Source: Deltaproteobacteria bacterium
Lineage (GTDB): Bacteria > Myxococcota > Kuafuiibacteriia > Kuafuiibacteriales > Kuafuiibacteriaceae
Assembly (NCBI GenBank): GCA_016713425.1
Contig: JADJPE010000005.1
Span: 5,926,501 to 5,990,500 of the forward strand
Reading direction: 5' to 3'
Length of the DNA: 64,000 nt
The notes below the pieces were generated by a model, which was not told the origin of the DNA, did no database searches, and saw nothing but the letters and a program-made list of their open reading frames with translations. Of this stretch, positions 9,320 to 18,221 are shown piece after piece; position 1 is the first letter of the stretch, and every line of letters starts with the position of its first letter. A program made the translations under genes and the position numbers.

Positions 9320-10458
9320 ATCAACAACACCACTGCCGCCGTAAGCACCAGGTTGGCAAGCGACAGCGGAAGAAGCCGCCGCCACCCGAGCGTCATCACC
9401 TGGTCGTAGCGGAACCTCGGCAGCGTCCACCGAAGCATCAACTGGAGCCAGCAGAGGAATATCAGCTTGAACAGGAACGCGCCCACCCGAAGGCCAGCCC
9501 CGACCCATTCGCCGGTATAAAGCTGACCGCCCCACGGGAAATGGAACCCCGTCCCAACGATCGTGGTTCCGGCGGCGTTCACGAACTCAACACCGTCCAT
9601 GAGATAGGGCACCTGCCAACCGCCGAAAAACAGCGTCGTCAACAACCCCGCGACCACCGTGATCTCGATGTACTCCGCCATGAAGAACATCCCGAACTTC
9701 ATCCCCGAATATTCGACGAAGTACCCGACGATCTCCGACTCCCCTTCCGCCATGTCGAACGGGATGCGCTTGTTCTCGGCGATCGCGGCCGTGAAGAAGA
9801 TGATGAACGAAAGAGGCTGCACGAAGACGCCCCAACGCGGCAACCACCCGCCAATGAGCTCACCCTGAGCGACAACCATCGCACTCGGCTCGAGCGTCCC
9901 GAAGATCAGCACCAGACCCAAGACCGAGAGCCCCATCGTCACTTCGTAGGAAATCATCTGGGCCGAGGCACGAAGGCCACCGAGCAAGGCAAACTTGCTC
10001 GCCGACGCATAGCCGGCCAGCGTGACGCCAAAGACCGCGATCGAGCTGATCGCGAACACCACCAAGATTCCGGCGTCCATCCGCGCGACCTGAAGACGGT
10101 GAACCTCCCCGCCGACCGTGATGTCAGGACCGAACGGCACGACCGCGAAGGTCATGAGCGCAGGAAAGAGCGCGATGAAGGGCGCCACGTTGTAGAGAAA
10201 CCGGTCCGCGTGGATGTTGATCGTGTCTTCTTTGGTGATCAGCTTGATGACATCCGCAATGGGATGAAACAGCCCGAAGGCTCGTATCTCTCGGCCGAAT
10301 AGGGTGAGAGCAGCCCGGTTCGGCCCAATGCGGTCCTGAATCATCGCGGACTGGCGTCGCTCCGCCCAGGTCAAAGGTCCCGCGAGGCCCAAACAGATTG
10401 CGAACATGAACGCGATGCGTCCCAAGTCCCAAAGATACGGCGTATAGGCTTCCATCAA
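9316..10458 (-). CDS. nuoH: NADH-quinone oxidoreductase subunit H
   Basis: A 380-residue membrane subunit of complex I that forms the quinone-binding site with NuoB/D/I. It has about eight hydrophobic segments and the conserved early motif GPNRA, followed by the loop preceding LITKED. The membrane loop with ENKRIPFDMAEGESE, characteristic of NuoH, is complete. It starts at ATG 10458, 42 bp downstream of nuoG, and its stop overlaps nuoI. Confidence 0.95.
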   Translation of the reverse strand: MMEAYTPYLWDLGRIAFMFAICLGLAGPLTWAERRQSAMIQDRIGPNRAALTLFGREIRAFGLFHPIADVIKLITKEDTINIHADRFLYNVAPFIALFPALMTFAVVPFGPDITVGGEVHRLQVARMDAGILVVFAISSIAVFGVTLAGYASASKFALLGGLRASAQMISYEVTMGLSVLGLVLIFGTLEPSAMVVAQGELIGGWLPRWGVFVQPLSFIIFFTAAIAENKRIPFDMAEGESEIVGYFVEYSGMKFGMFFMAEYIEITVVAGLLTTLFFGGWQVPYLMDGVEFVNAAGTTIVGTGFHFPWGGQLYTGEWVGAGLRVGAFLFKLIFLCWLQLMLRWTLPRFRYDQVMTLGWRRLLPLSLANLVLTAAVVLLI

Positions 10459-10500
10459 CGAAGTCTCCCGATCGAACGTACGAACAACAGAAAGCAGCCG

Positions 10501-12213
10501 CTAGGCATGAGAAGGCGCGGATGATGACCCCGTCGGATGCGACGGCGGACGCTTGCTGCTGCTCATTTGACCAAGCGCATCCTCATCAGCGTCCGGCCCT
10601 TGCACGCCGTCCGCAACATCAGCTTCGAGCGAAACGCCAGAAGGTCCGATCTTGAGTGGTTCAACGCCCCTGAGCAGCCCGGTGCGCTTCTTCAGCTCGC
10701 CAAACGCGGCGCCAAAGTCACGAATCCGCCAGCGAGCCCCGGCGCCAAGCGCCTCCGCCGTAAACGTCGCGGCCTCGAGGGCCGTCTTGCGCCCCCCGAG
10801 CGGTTTCAACGCCCGGTGAATCCGCTGCATGCGCCCCTGAGCGTTCACGAAAGTTCCATCCTGCTCTGCGTAGCTCGCCAGCGGAAGAACGAGCGACGCG
10901 GCGCGTGCGCTTTCCGTCCAATTGGACGCGAAGCAGATGACTTTGCTCTCCGCGAGCGCGGCCGTCCACGCCGAGACATCCGCCGAATCACCGGCCGAAT
11001 AGTCGCCTCCGACCATGATCAGCGCCCGGACACGCTTCTCCTCAAGTCCGCGACGGAGGAGATCCGGGCCCTCGTCAAAAATGGAGTAAGCCTCGAGGAC
11101 CAGCTCAGCGCCAGCTCGATTCGGGTTCTTGTCCGCCACGCGAAGAAGATCGTCGCCCTCGCCTTCGGCGCGCCCGAGAATGGCATAGGCATCGACCTGA
11201 AGAAGCTGTTCCGCGAGCTCAACAAACGCCGTGATGCCCTCCGTCGTTTGCTGCGCCGAGAGCGCCAACCCAAGCGAACCATCCGTCTCGCCCACGAAGG
11301 GTGCGAGCATCTCGGCCACCTTCTGGCGCGCCGCCTCCCACGAAATCGGGCTGTACTCACCCGACGCCATCCGCACGTGGGGCGTCGTGATCTGCGTCTT
11401 GGGGTCGTGAATTTCGCGATACGTGAAGCGACCCTCGTCGCACATCCATCCCTGGTTCACCGCATCGTTGTCGCGGGGAACGAGGCGCTGAATCTCGTTC
11501 TCATAGTGATCGACGCGCATATTGCAGCCCCGCGCACACCCTGGGCACACGCTGTCTGCTGATTTCAAGAACCACGCCCGCACCTTGAATCGGAAGTCTC
11601 GACTCGTCAGCGCGCCGACCGGACAGATGTCGACCACGTTGAGGCTGTAAGGATCTTCGAGCGGACGCCCTGGAAAGACGCCGATGACCGCTCGATCGCC
11701 CCGATCGAACTGACCGAGCAACGGGCGGTGGGCGATCTCGTCCATGAATCGAACACATCGCGTACAGTTGATGCACCGCTCTTCATCGAGCATCACCGTC
11801 GAGCCGAGCGGCTGAGCCTTCTTCTTGGCCACCTTGAGCCCAGCGAAACGGGATCCAGTGCGATCGTGGGCCATGTAGTAGTCTTGAAGCTTGCACTCAC
11901 CGGCTTGATCACAGATCGGGCAGTCGATCGGGTGGTTGAGGAGCATGAACTCCATGACGGCTTGTCGAGCCTCGAGCACACGCGGGCTGGCCGTACGCAC
12001 GACCATGCCATCCCGAACTGGGATCTCGCATGACGGCAGAAGCTTCGGTGCCTTCTCGACCTCGACGAGACACATCCTGCAGTTCGCCGCGACCGAGAGG
12101 CGCGGATGCCAGCAGTAATGAGGGATATCGATCCCGGCGTCGATGGCCGCCTTGATGAGACGTGTCCCCGCCTCGACCTCGAGGTCCCGCCCATCGATGT
12201 TCACCTTCACCAT
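10501..12213 (-). CDS. nuoG: NADH-quinone oxidoreductase subunit G (short form)
   Basis: The iron-sulfur subunit of the complex I peripheral arm. Motifs in order: 2Fe-2S Cys34/45/48/62; the His-liganded cluster H94-C98-C101-C107; a 4Fe-4S site beginning CINCTRC (Cys147/150/153) with a later CP; and a molybdopterin-oxidoreductase-type 4Fe-4S motif CPGCARGC. At 570 residues it is much shorter than E. coli NuoG (about 900): the molybdopterin-like domain is abbreviated and ends in a Ser/Pro-rich tail. It lies 45 bp downstream of the HELAH/HSP90-like gene on the same strand, so it may share a transcript with the kinase operon. Confidence 0.93.
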   Translation of the reverse strand: MVKVNIDGRDLEVEAGTRLIKAAIDAGIDIPHYCWHPRLSVAANCRMCLVEVEKAPKLLPSCEIPVRDGMVVRTASPRVLEARQAVMEFMLLNHPIDCPICDQAGECKLQDYYMAHDRTGSRFAGLKVAKKKAQPLGSTVMLDEERCINCTRCVRFMDEIAHRPLLGQFDRGDRAVIGVFPGRPLEDPYSLNVVDICPVGALTSRDFRFKVRAWFLKSADSVCPGCARGCNMRVDHYENEIQRLVPRDNDAVNQGWMCDEGRFTYREIHDPKTQITTPHVRMASGEYSPISWEAARQKVAEMLAPFVGETDGSLGLALSAQQTTEGITAFVELAEQLLQVDAYAILGRAEGEGDDLLRVADKNPNRAGAELVLEAYSIFDEGPDLLRRGLEEKRVRALIMVGGDYSAGDSADVSAWTAALAESKVICFASNWTESARAASLVLPLASYAEQDGTFVNAQGRMQRIHRALKPLGGRKTALEAATFTAEALGAGARWRIRDFGAAFGELKKRTGLLRGVEPLKIGPSGVSLEADVADGVQGPDADEDALGQMSSSKRPPSHPTGSSSAPSHA

Positions 12214-12258
12214 CGGGCCGAGACCCTCGCCCTAATTCGGACGACTCGCAAGCTCGTT

Positions 12259-14229
12259 TTACGATCCGGATGCGGCCGAACACCCGAGCCGCCGGGCGTC
12301 GATTCGGGCCGCCGCGGTAACGAGCGCGCGAAGCAGCGTCCGGCTGGTTCGATAGAAATCGAGGTCGTGGAGTTCGTGACACATGTGGGCAAGCTCATGG
12401 GCAAGAACAGGGAGCAAGGCCCGAGCACCGATCTCAGGGTTCTCGACGCGGGCTAGCCGACGTATGATGCGATGCGCCGTGTTGAACCGGATTTCGCCCA
12501 TGCGATAGGCCGCCACCGGCCCGAAAGCATTTCGAGAGCATCCGAACCCAAGGTGCGGGAGCGGACCAGGAACGAGCCGCCCGATCGCTTCGCTCACCTC
12601 CGGCGTTCCGAGAAATGCCGTCAGGGCGTCCACCAAGGCTCGTAGGCCAGGCGTCACCGAGCGGGGATTGATCGCTCTCTGAAAGAGGGAGTACTCGGCC
12701 CGCGGCCCTGACATGAGCCGATCCCGGAGCCGGGACAAGATCGAGGGATGCGCGATGTCCTCGGCCCGTGCGGCCGCGGGCATCTCTTTCATGCCCGACA
12801 GTCGACGAAAGATGTCCCGCTCGACCGAGTCGTCGGCCCGCATGATCGGGCCCCCTTCGCCTTCCCACCGCGCCGGACGGTACGAGGTGGCGCGAAACCG
12901 ATCCGCAGCCTTCAAGGCCACGAGTTCCTCGAAGGTATAGTGGCGCCGACCGCCCCATGCCCGAAAGAGCGGTGAACGCACAGCCGCCCCCGAGAATAGG
13001 TCCGTCGACTCCACGAGAAGCCCCTCCGGCGTGGCCGTCCTCAGACCGCGCCTCAAGGCGTCGAGAAGCACCAGGCGCGCAAAGGACTCCTCGGTCGTCT
13101 CGAAGTATCGCACCACTCGGTACGCAGCCTCCTGGGCAAGTTTTTGAAGCTCGGCCTGAAACCAAGCGAAGCGTTCATTCTCGACAAAGGCATTTCGGCT
13201 CGCGACCAGCTCGAGCCCTTCGGTGTTCACCGCGCCAAAAACGCCACGCGGCCACGGGCGCCCATGAGCGCGCGCAAGCGGAATCTCGCACACGAAGAGG
13301 CCCCGATGATACGCCCGAAACTTGGACTCGGCGCGAGAGGGATCGATGGCCGCGACGCCCACCGGACCGCGGACGGCGGTCGCGGTCACCAAAGCCCTCT
13401 CGACCTCGGTGAAAGCGCCATCGCGCACTTCGTCGCGAATATAGTCTGCCAATTCACGGCCGAGAGACCGGCCATTCAGTGTCGTCTCGACACCCGAATA
13501 GGCCGCATGCACCTCGAAGACCTTGGTGATGCGCGCGACCCGATCTTCTGGCGCGCGAGCGGGCGAGAAGAACACTTCAACCCGCGAGCCGCCACTCCTT
13601 GGTACCGGCGCGTCGTCCACGAGGATGGAGACGCCGCCGCTCACCTCCGGCTCGAACTGGATACGAACGCCTTCGCGCCCCAAACGCACCGCCGTAAAGT
13701 CGACACGCGAGACCCCGAGGGCAGGGTCGAAGATCGACGCGAAACCAATGCCGAAGCGCCCGATCGCGTCTGCCCCCCGCCGCGTCGAACCCCCAAGCGT
13801 CGTCATCGCTTCGATCCCTGCCTCGTCGATGCCCGCGCCTGTGTCGGCCACAACCACACGGTCCGGCGCGACCCGGAGCTCCACCGCCGCGCCTGCCCGC
13901 CCTCGACACGCATCCAGTGCATTGGCGTAGAGCTCTCGAAACGCGAGGAAAGGGTCGTCGAACTGATTCGCAGCCAAGACCCGAAGAACCCGGTCCGGGT
14001 CGGCGCGATAGAGAGGTCGTCGGCCACTCGACGCCCATGGTCTCGTGGGTCCCGAACCGTCGGACTCTGTATCCCTACGCCCCGACACGTCGATGCGTTC
14101 GAAGCCATCACCGACGTGCGCGCCGGGGCCATCGTCCTTCGCGGCCTCCCCCGTGCCGACACCCTCCCGCGTGCCGATACCCTCCCCCATGCCGATCCCC
14201 TCCCGCGTGCCATCACCCTCGCCCTTCAC
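12259..14229 (-). CDS. HSP90-like (GHKL) ATPase with C-terminal HELAH metal-site motif
   Basis: A 656-residue protein with an N-terminal Bergerat ATP-binding fold: N-box ELYANALDA (Glu99, Asn103), ADTGAGID (Asp129) and GRFGIGFASIFD (157-168), closest in style to HtpG. The C-terminus has HELAHMCHELHD (residues 611-622), an HExxH zinc-peptidase signature with extra His/Asp. The start is GTG 14229: a GGAGG lies 5 nt upstream and the GTG overlaps the preceding stop as GTGA, indicating translational coupling; the longer frame to 14277 is rejected. The first 70 residues are Gly/Glu/Thr repeats such as GTREGIGMGEG. It is third of four genes behind a Ser/Thr kinase. I do not recognise the full architecture; proteolysis is an inference from the motif only. 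Confidence 0.85.
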   Translation of the reverse strand: MKGEGDGTREGIGMGEGIGTREGVGTGEAAKDDGPGAHVGDGFERIDVSGRRDTESDGSGPTRPWASSGRRPLYRADPDRVLRVLAANQFDDPFLAFRELYANALDACRGRAGAAVELRVAPDRVVVADTGAGIDEAGIEAMTTLGGSTRRGADAIGRFGIGFASIFDPALGVSRVDFTAVRLGREGVRIQFEPEVSGGVSILVDDAPVPRSGGSRVEVFFSPARAPEDRVARITKVFEVHAAYSGVETTLNGRSLGRELADYIRDEVRDGAFTEVERALVTATAVRGPVGVAAIDPSRAESKFRAYHRGLFVCEIPLARAHGRPWPRGVFGAVNTEGLELVASRNAFVENERFAWFQAELQKLAQEAAYRVVRYFETTEESFARLVLLDALRRGLRTATPEGLLVESTDLFSGAAVRSPLFRAWGGRRHYTFEELVALKAADRFRATSYRPARWEGEGGPIMRADDSVERDIFRRLSGMKEMPAAARAEDIAHPSILSRLRDRLMSGPRAEYSLFQRAINPRSVTPGLRALVDALTAFLGTPEVSEAIGRLVPGPLPHLGFGCSRNAFGPVAAYRMGEIRFNTAHRIIRRLARVENPEIGARALLPVLAHELAHMCHELHDLDFYRTSRTLLRALVTAAARIDARRLGCSAASGS

Positions 14230-16448
14230 GACTTCCTCCGTCGAAGCTCGTGTGCTGCGCGTCCGAGCAAGTCCCATTCAACCTGGCGTGGGTCGGTACC
14301 ACGTGCGAGATCGGGGTCCGTGGCGAGCATCGCGTCGAGAAGAAGGCGTGCTCGGGGCGAATCGACGGCGGCAATGGCCACGAGACAGCGAACCGTGGGA
14401 TGATTTCGATTGAGCAGGACGCGGTCGCCGCGTCGAATGAGCAAGCGCCCATCGTAGGCATCACCACTTTCTGAAACCAAGTCGATGAAGCCGATATTCA
14501 GCCGGTCGAGATCGAGTCGAACCCCGGATCGGATCACCACTTCAGACGCCAACTCCCGATAGCCCCTGATCCCCGCCGCACGCGCAGCCGCCGTTCGGCC
14601 AGCACCCGACCGCGCCGACCAGCCGCGCGCGACGAAGAAATCGATCGGATGTAGAAGGGCACGAGAGAAGACATGCAGCCTGCGCCGCGGCCCCTCAGCG
14701 ACCGCAAGCGGCACCCCGGCATCCGCTCGGAGCCAGCCCGTTCCGCGTCGAGGTCGAGCCAGCGTCAGCACGAGCATCGCGGCCCCAAGCGCCAGCGTTA
14801 GGATCGCAACCGCTCCGGCAAGACTTCGCAGCCAGGGATCTCGTGCGCGCGAGAAAGAGGCGTGCGACGCGGCCGAAGCTTCCTCATGCGAACCCGACGA
14901 GGACGATGATAACGAGGACGATGATGGCGACGATGACGACGATGATGGCGATGACGATGATGGCGACGATGGCGATGACGATGATGATGATGATGAGGAG
15001 GAGGAGGAGGATAGCGCAGAGTGAATTTCGGGCGCGGACACGCCGACAGGCGAATCTTGGGATGCCGCCCACCGCGGTGCGGAATGCCAAAGCATCACCC
15101 CAGCGCCCGACGCCGACACGAGCGCGCCTACCAGCAGGGCTGCCCAGACGCGTCCGTGGGTTCGGTGACGGGTACGATGGGCAAGCGCCGCTTCGCCTGG
15201 GCTCCAATTGGGTTCCGCGATCTCTGTGCCATAGTCGGAGCCGTCGACCTCGACAACCTCCGCGCCCTGTCGCTCGAGAAAGTCCTCCAGGTCACGGTAG
15301 AGCAACAGAACCGGAAGACCGCGATCGGCGTAGCCACTGATCTCGTCGCGCGTCCTTGGAACGCGCGAGATGGGTACGCGACCCTCGCGTCGAATGACCT
15401 CCGCAAGCTCCATCGCTGAGACGAGCCCACCGTCTGCGGTCTCGAAAACCGGCGCATCTCGAATGACGACATCTGGCGTCGTGTCTTCGCCATCCAGGAC
15501 ACGCGACCTCAGCCACTCGAGCGCGGCCCGATCGTTGGCGTCGAGTCCTCGATCCGGAAGAACACCTTCCCTCTGAAATTCGGTAACTCTCTCGCGCAGC
15601 ACCTGAGCCACGAAAGCTGCAAGCTTTGGGACCTCGCCGCGCGCCATCCGTAAGAGCGCGTCAAACGCCGAATCACGTCGAACGGCGTTGCGCGACAACG
15701 TCGGCGCCAGACCGGGCGAATCAAGAATAAACGAGACCTCTGGCCCGAGGAGCGACGCATCCGTCTCGAGCACGATTCCACCGCCCATCAGAATGTGCAC
15801 GGGCTCAGCAAGGATGCCGAGGGTGCCTCGGCCTTCGGCGCCTTCGAAGCCGTGGACATAGCGCGAAGGCATCGAAGCCACACGATTCACGGCCGTGCCA
15901 TTGACGAACAGCGGGATGGACAAGCTCCCGCATCGTTCTTCCACGAGCGCCGAGACCCGTGCCGTCAAGGCCTCCGCCTCAACCCGGGTGCACTTCTTGT
16001 AGATGCGGACGGTTGTCCCGCATGACGCGGGCGGATCGATCTCGTCGATTGTGCCCGAACCATCTTCGGCGAACGTCAACCGGTGCGCCTTGTCGTTCGC
16101 GCAGGTCTCCACCACCATACGCGTGATGCCAAGCGCATAGGGCGACAGCTTCCCCACCCCGAAGCGTCCACGATCACGCGTCGGATCTTTCTCCGAGTAG
16201 CCAATCGTCAGATAGCCCTCGATCTCACGCTCGCCCATGCCTCGGCCGTCGTCACGGACCGACAGCCGCATGAGTTCGCGCCCGCGATCGTACGCGACGT
16301 CGACATCGATTCGCATGGCGCCCGCATCGGCCGCGTTCTGGATGAGCTCCCGAACGCAAAGGAGAGGCTCCGGGAACTGCTCGGTCAGAGCTTCGAGCAA
16401 ACCGCGGATGTCGACCGAAAACGACTGTCGTTCGCCGCCACCGCTCAC
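14226..16448 (-). CDS. Membrane-anchored HSP90-like (GHKL) ATPase with poly-Ser linker
   Basis: A predicted 740-residue protein. The N-terminal ATPase has ELIQNAADA (Glu34, Asn37), DDGRGMG (Asp66) and GRFGVGKLSPY (94-104), the Bergerat-fold boxes of HSP90 relatives. After about residue 430 come a membrane segment, a Ser-rich stretch of about 40 residues, a second membrane segment, and a C-terminal domain that resembles the end of the next gene but lacks its HExxH. This topology puts the poly-Ser loop outside the cytoplasm. I chose GTG 16448: it follows the kinase stop by 41 bp, whereas a start at 16568 would overlap the kinase by 79 bp. Function unknown; partnership with the kinase is inferred from the operon. 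Confidence 0.8.
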   Translation of the reverse strand: MSGGGERQSFSVDIRGLLEALTEQFPEPLLCVRELIQNAADAGAMRIDVDVAYDRGRELMRLSVRDDGRGMGEREIEGYLTIGYSEKDPTRDRGRFGVGKLSPYALGITRMVVETCANDKAHRLTFAEDGSGTIDEIDPPASCGTTVRIYKKCTRVEAEALTARVSALVEERCGSLSIPLFVNGTAVNRVASMPSRYVHGFEGAEGRGTLGILAEPVHILMGGGIVLETDASLLGPEVSFILDSPGLAPTLSRNAVRRDSAFDALLRMARGEVPKLAAFVAQVLRERVTEFQREGVLPDRGLDANDRAALEWLRSRVLDGEDTTPDVVIRDAPVFETADGGLVSAMELAEVIRREGRVPISRVPRTRDEISGYADRGLPVLLLYRDLEDFLERQGAEVVEVDGSDYGTEIAEPNWSPGEAALAHRTRHRTHGRVWAALLVGALVSASGAGVMLWHSAPRWAASQDSPVGVSAPEIHSALSSSSSSSSSSSSSPSSPSSSSPSSSSSSPSSSSLSSSSSGSHEEASAASHASFSRARDPWLRSLAGAVAILTLALGAAMLVLTLARPRRGTGWLRADAGVPLAVAEGPRRRLHVFSRALLHPIDFFVARGWSARSGAGRTAAARAAGIRGYRELASEVVIRSGVRLDLDRLNIGFIDLVSESGDAYDGRLLIRRGDRVLLNRNHPTVRCLVAIAAVDSPRARLLLDAMLATDPDLARGTDPRQVEWDLLGRAAHELRRRKS
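14893..15014 (-). repeat. Poly-Ser microsatellite in the membrane HSP90-like gene
   Basis: On the plus strand this is a run of GAT/GAC/GAG triplets; on the coding strand it reads as Ser codons with occasional Pro. It encodes about 40 residues, nearly all Ser, between the two membrane segments. Trinucleotide slippage would change linker length without breaking the frame. Confidence 0.85.
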
Positions 16449-16489
16449 GTTGCCCGACTGTAGTCGATTTCCGACCGCCTCGGCGAGGC

Positions 16490-17716
16490 TCAGCGAAGGA
16501 GCAAGAGAAGAACCGCGATCACGAGGAAGATCGGGAGTACGAGGAAGGCGGCCACGCGAGGAAACCATACAGGCACGACCCGCCCCACGTGGTCGAAGTC
16601 ATCGACTGCGTCCCGCAACGCGGCGTCACGACGCGGTGGGAGTGGCGGAATGGACAGCACCGCTTCCCTGGAGGCGCTGGCGCTGGGGGACGCACTGGCC
16701 CCCGACCACTGAGGCCGGGTGGACAAGACGCCATCCTCGGTCCACGTAACGCCTTCGAGATGATCCGCGTCCACGACCGGCCCCTCGAGCGACTCGTCCG
16801 GTTCCAGGCGCTGATCTGCAAGCCAGTGGAGAACAGCGCGGCCACCAAGCGCCGCGGTCGATCGAAATGACTCTGTCTCCCGAAGGGCATCAGCCATCGC
16901 GGCCGCATCCGGAAACCGATCGTCCGGGTCGCACGCAAGACCGCGCAGTAAGATGGGCTCGATGTCATCGGGAATTCGGCTGCGCAGAGTCGGCGTCAAC
17001 TCGGGGGGATCGAACGTTGTCCGCAAGAGCTCGCGTACCGAGTCGAGGGCCGGCCACGGATGGTGGCCCGTCAAGACCTCGAACATGATCGCGCTCGCCG
17101 AGAACACGTCGGCACGCGCGTCGATGAACTCGGCGCGACGATGTTCCGGCGCCATGTAGCGCGCCGTGCCAATCACGCGCCCCGGCAGGGTGATTGCCGG
17201 TCCGAACACGTCTTTGGCGATCCCAAAATCGATGATCACGGGTCGCCCATCCTCAGCGATGATGACATTCGCTGGCGTCACGTCACGGTGAAGCATCGGA
17301 CGCGGCGAACCGCCTTCATCGCGAACCGAGTGCATCGCCGCCAAGCCATCAAAGATGCCCACCCCGATATGGAGGGCGGCCGGCAACGACGGCGGTTTGT
17401 GCGCGCGGAAAATGGGCTCCAGAAGACGGTGAAGACTTCGACCTCGCACGAAGTCCATGCAGATGTAGTGACATTCGCCCACGCGCCCGAACTCGACGAA
17501 GCGCACCAAGTTCGGGTGCTCAAGCCGGGAGGCGACCTGCGCCTCCAGCACGAACCTCCGGAGGTACTCCTCTTCGTGGGCAAGGTCGGGTCGGATACGT
17601 TTCAAGACCATCTTGCGATGGCTCGGATCATCGAGGCGCCGCGCAACATAGGCCTCAGCCATCCCGCCTCGTCCGAGAAGCTGCTCAAGCTCGAAAGGCC
17701 CAAATACGTTCGCCAC
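16490..17716 (-). CDS. Membrane-anchored Ser/Thr protein kinase
   Basis: A 408-residue Hanks-type kinase. Visible: glycine loop LLGRGGMAEAYVA (residues 13-25), Lys39 in VLKRI, catalytic loop HRDVTPANV (Thr replaces the usual Lys, common in myxobacterial kinases), DFGIAKD and YMAPEHRR. A single hydrophobic segment closes the protein (about residues 385-407), so the kinase domain faces the cytoplasm with a minimal tail. The start is GTG 17716; there is no other in-frame start upstream before a stop, and starting later would remove the glycine loop. It overlaps the preceding lipoprotein gene by 115 nt. Its place ahead of two HSP90-like ATPases suggests they or their partners are substrates, which is inference. 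Confidence 0.92.
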   Translation of the reverse strand: MANVFGPFELEQLLGRGGMAEAYVARRLDDPSHRKMVLKRIRPDLAHEEEYLRRFVLEAQVASRLEHPNLVRFVEFGRVGECHYICMDFVRGRSLHRLLEPIFRAHKPPSLPAALHIGVGIFDGLAAMHSVRDEGGSPRPMLHRDVTPANVIIAEDGRPVIIDFGIAKDVFGPAITLPGRVIGTARYMAPEHRRAEFIDARADVFSASAIMFEVLTGHHPWPALDSVRELLRTTFDPPELTPTLRSRIPDDIEPILLRGLACDPDDRFPDAAAMADALRETESFRSTAALGGRAVLHWLADQRLEPDESLEGPVVDADHLEGVTWTEDGVLSTRPQWSGASASPSASASREAVLSIPPLPPRRDAALRDAVDDFDHVGRVVPVWFPRVAAFLVLPIFLVIAVLLLLLR

Positions 17717-18180
17717 GGCGAAACTATATCCGCAATCGCAGGGCTCAAGTGAAGCGTGACTTCGGGCGACTCCAGCTCACTGTAGTCGACCCCGACGCAG
17801 GCGATCTGGAGAGGTTGGCCGGCCTCGTCCAAAGTGTACGCAACCACGACAACGTACGAAACTTCGACCGGCTCGAACGCCAAAAGACGCGGAGCCCCGC
17901 TGCCCCGTGTCCAGCGACGTGACTGGACCGCGCCCGAGGCCTGCGCTCCTGCGCGGTCGAGGACGTTATCCAGGCGAATCTCCGAGCAATTCGGCCCGCG
18001 CTGGCCGTCGAGGACAAGGACTTCAAGAATCTCGGCTCGCCCGGACAAGCCCTGAACGTCAACGTTGAGTGCGCGGTACGCAGAGTTCCCACAATTCGCG
18101 GTCCCTGCGAACAGGCCGAGCCACACGACGCCGTACACCCACCGACGCGCTTGATCGCTCGAGGTTCTCGCTGGGTCCAT
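17602..18180 (-). CDS. Small predicted lipoprotein preceding the kinase
   Basis: A 193-residue protein starting at ATG 18180. A hydrophobic N-terminal segment ends in GTANC, a plausible lipobox, so it may be an envelope lipoprotein. The body has beta-rich stretches (EILEVLVLDG, VSYVVVVAYTLDE) and no family I recognise. Its last 38 codons run over the start of the kinase gene in another frame; the tail sequence is thus constrained by the kinase and may be unstructured. The frame upstream of ATG 18180, reaching 18519, is Arg/His-rich and antisense to the divergent gene, so I excluded it. Confidence 0.6.
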   Translation of the reverse strand: MDPARTSSDQARRWVYGVVWLGLFAGTANCGNSAYRALNVDVQGLSGRAEILEVLVLDGQRGPNCSEIRLDNVLDRAGAQASGAVQSRRWTRGSGAPRLLAFEPVEVSYVVVVAYTLDEAGQPLQIACVGVDYSELESPEVTLHLSPAIADIVSPWRTYLGLSSLSSFSDEAGWLRPMLRGASMIRAIARWS

Positions 18181-18221
18181 AGGCGACACGGTAGCCGTGC
18201 CCCACGATTCGGTCCACACTC

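Noticed and set aside
14230..14277. Start of the HELAH gene at 14277
   Set aside because: It would overlap the previous gene by 52 bp; GTG 14229 has GGAGG 5 nt upstream and a GTGA overlap.
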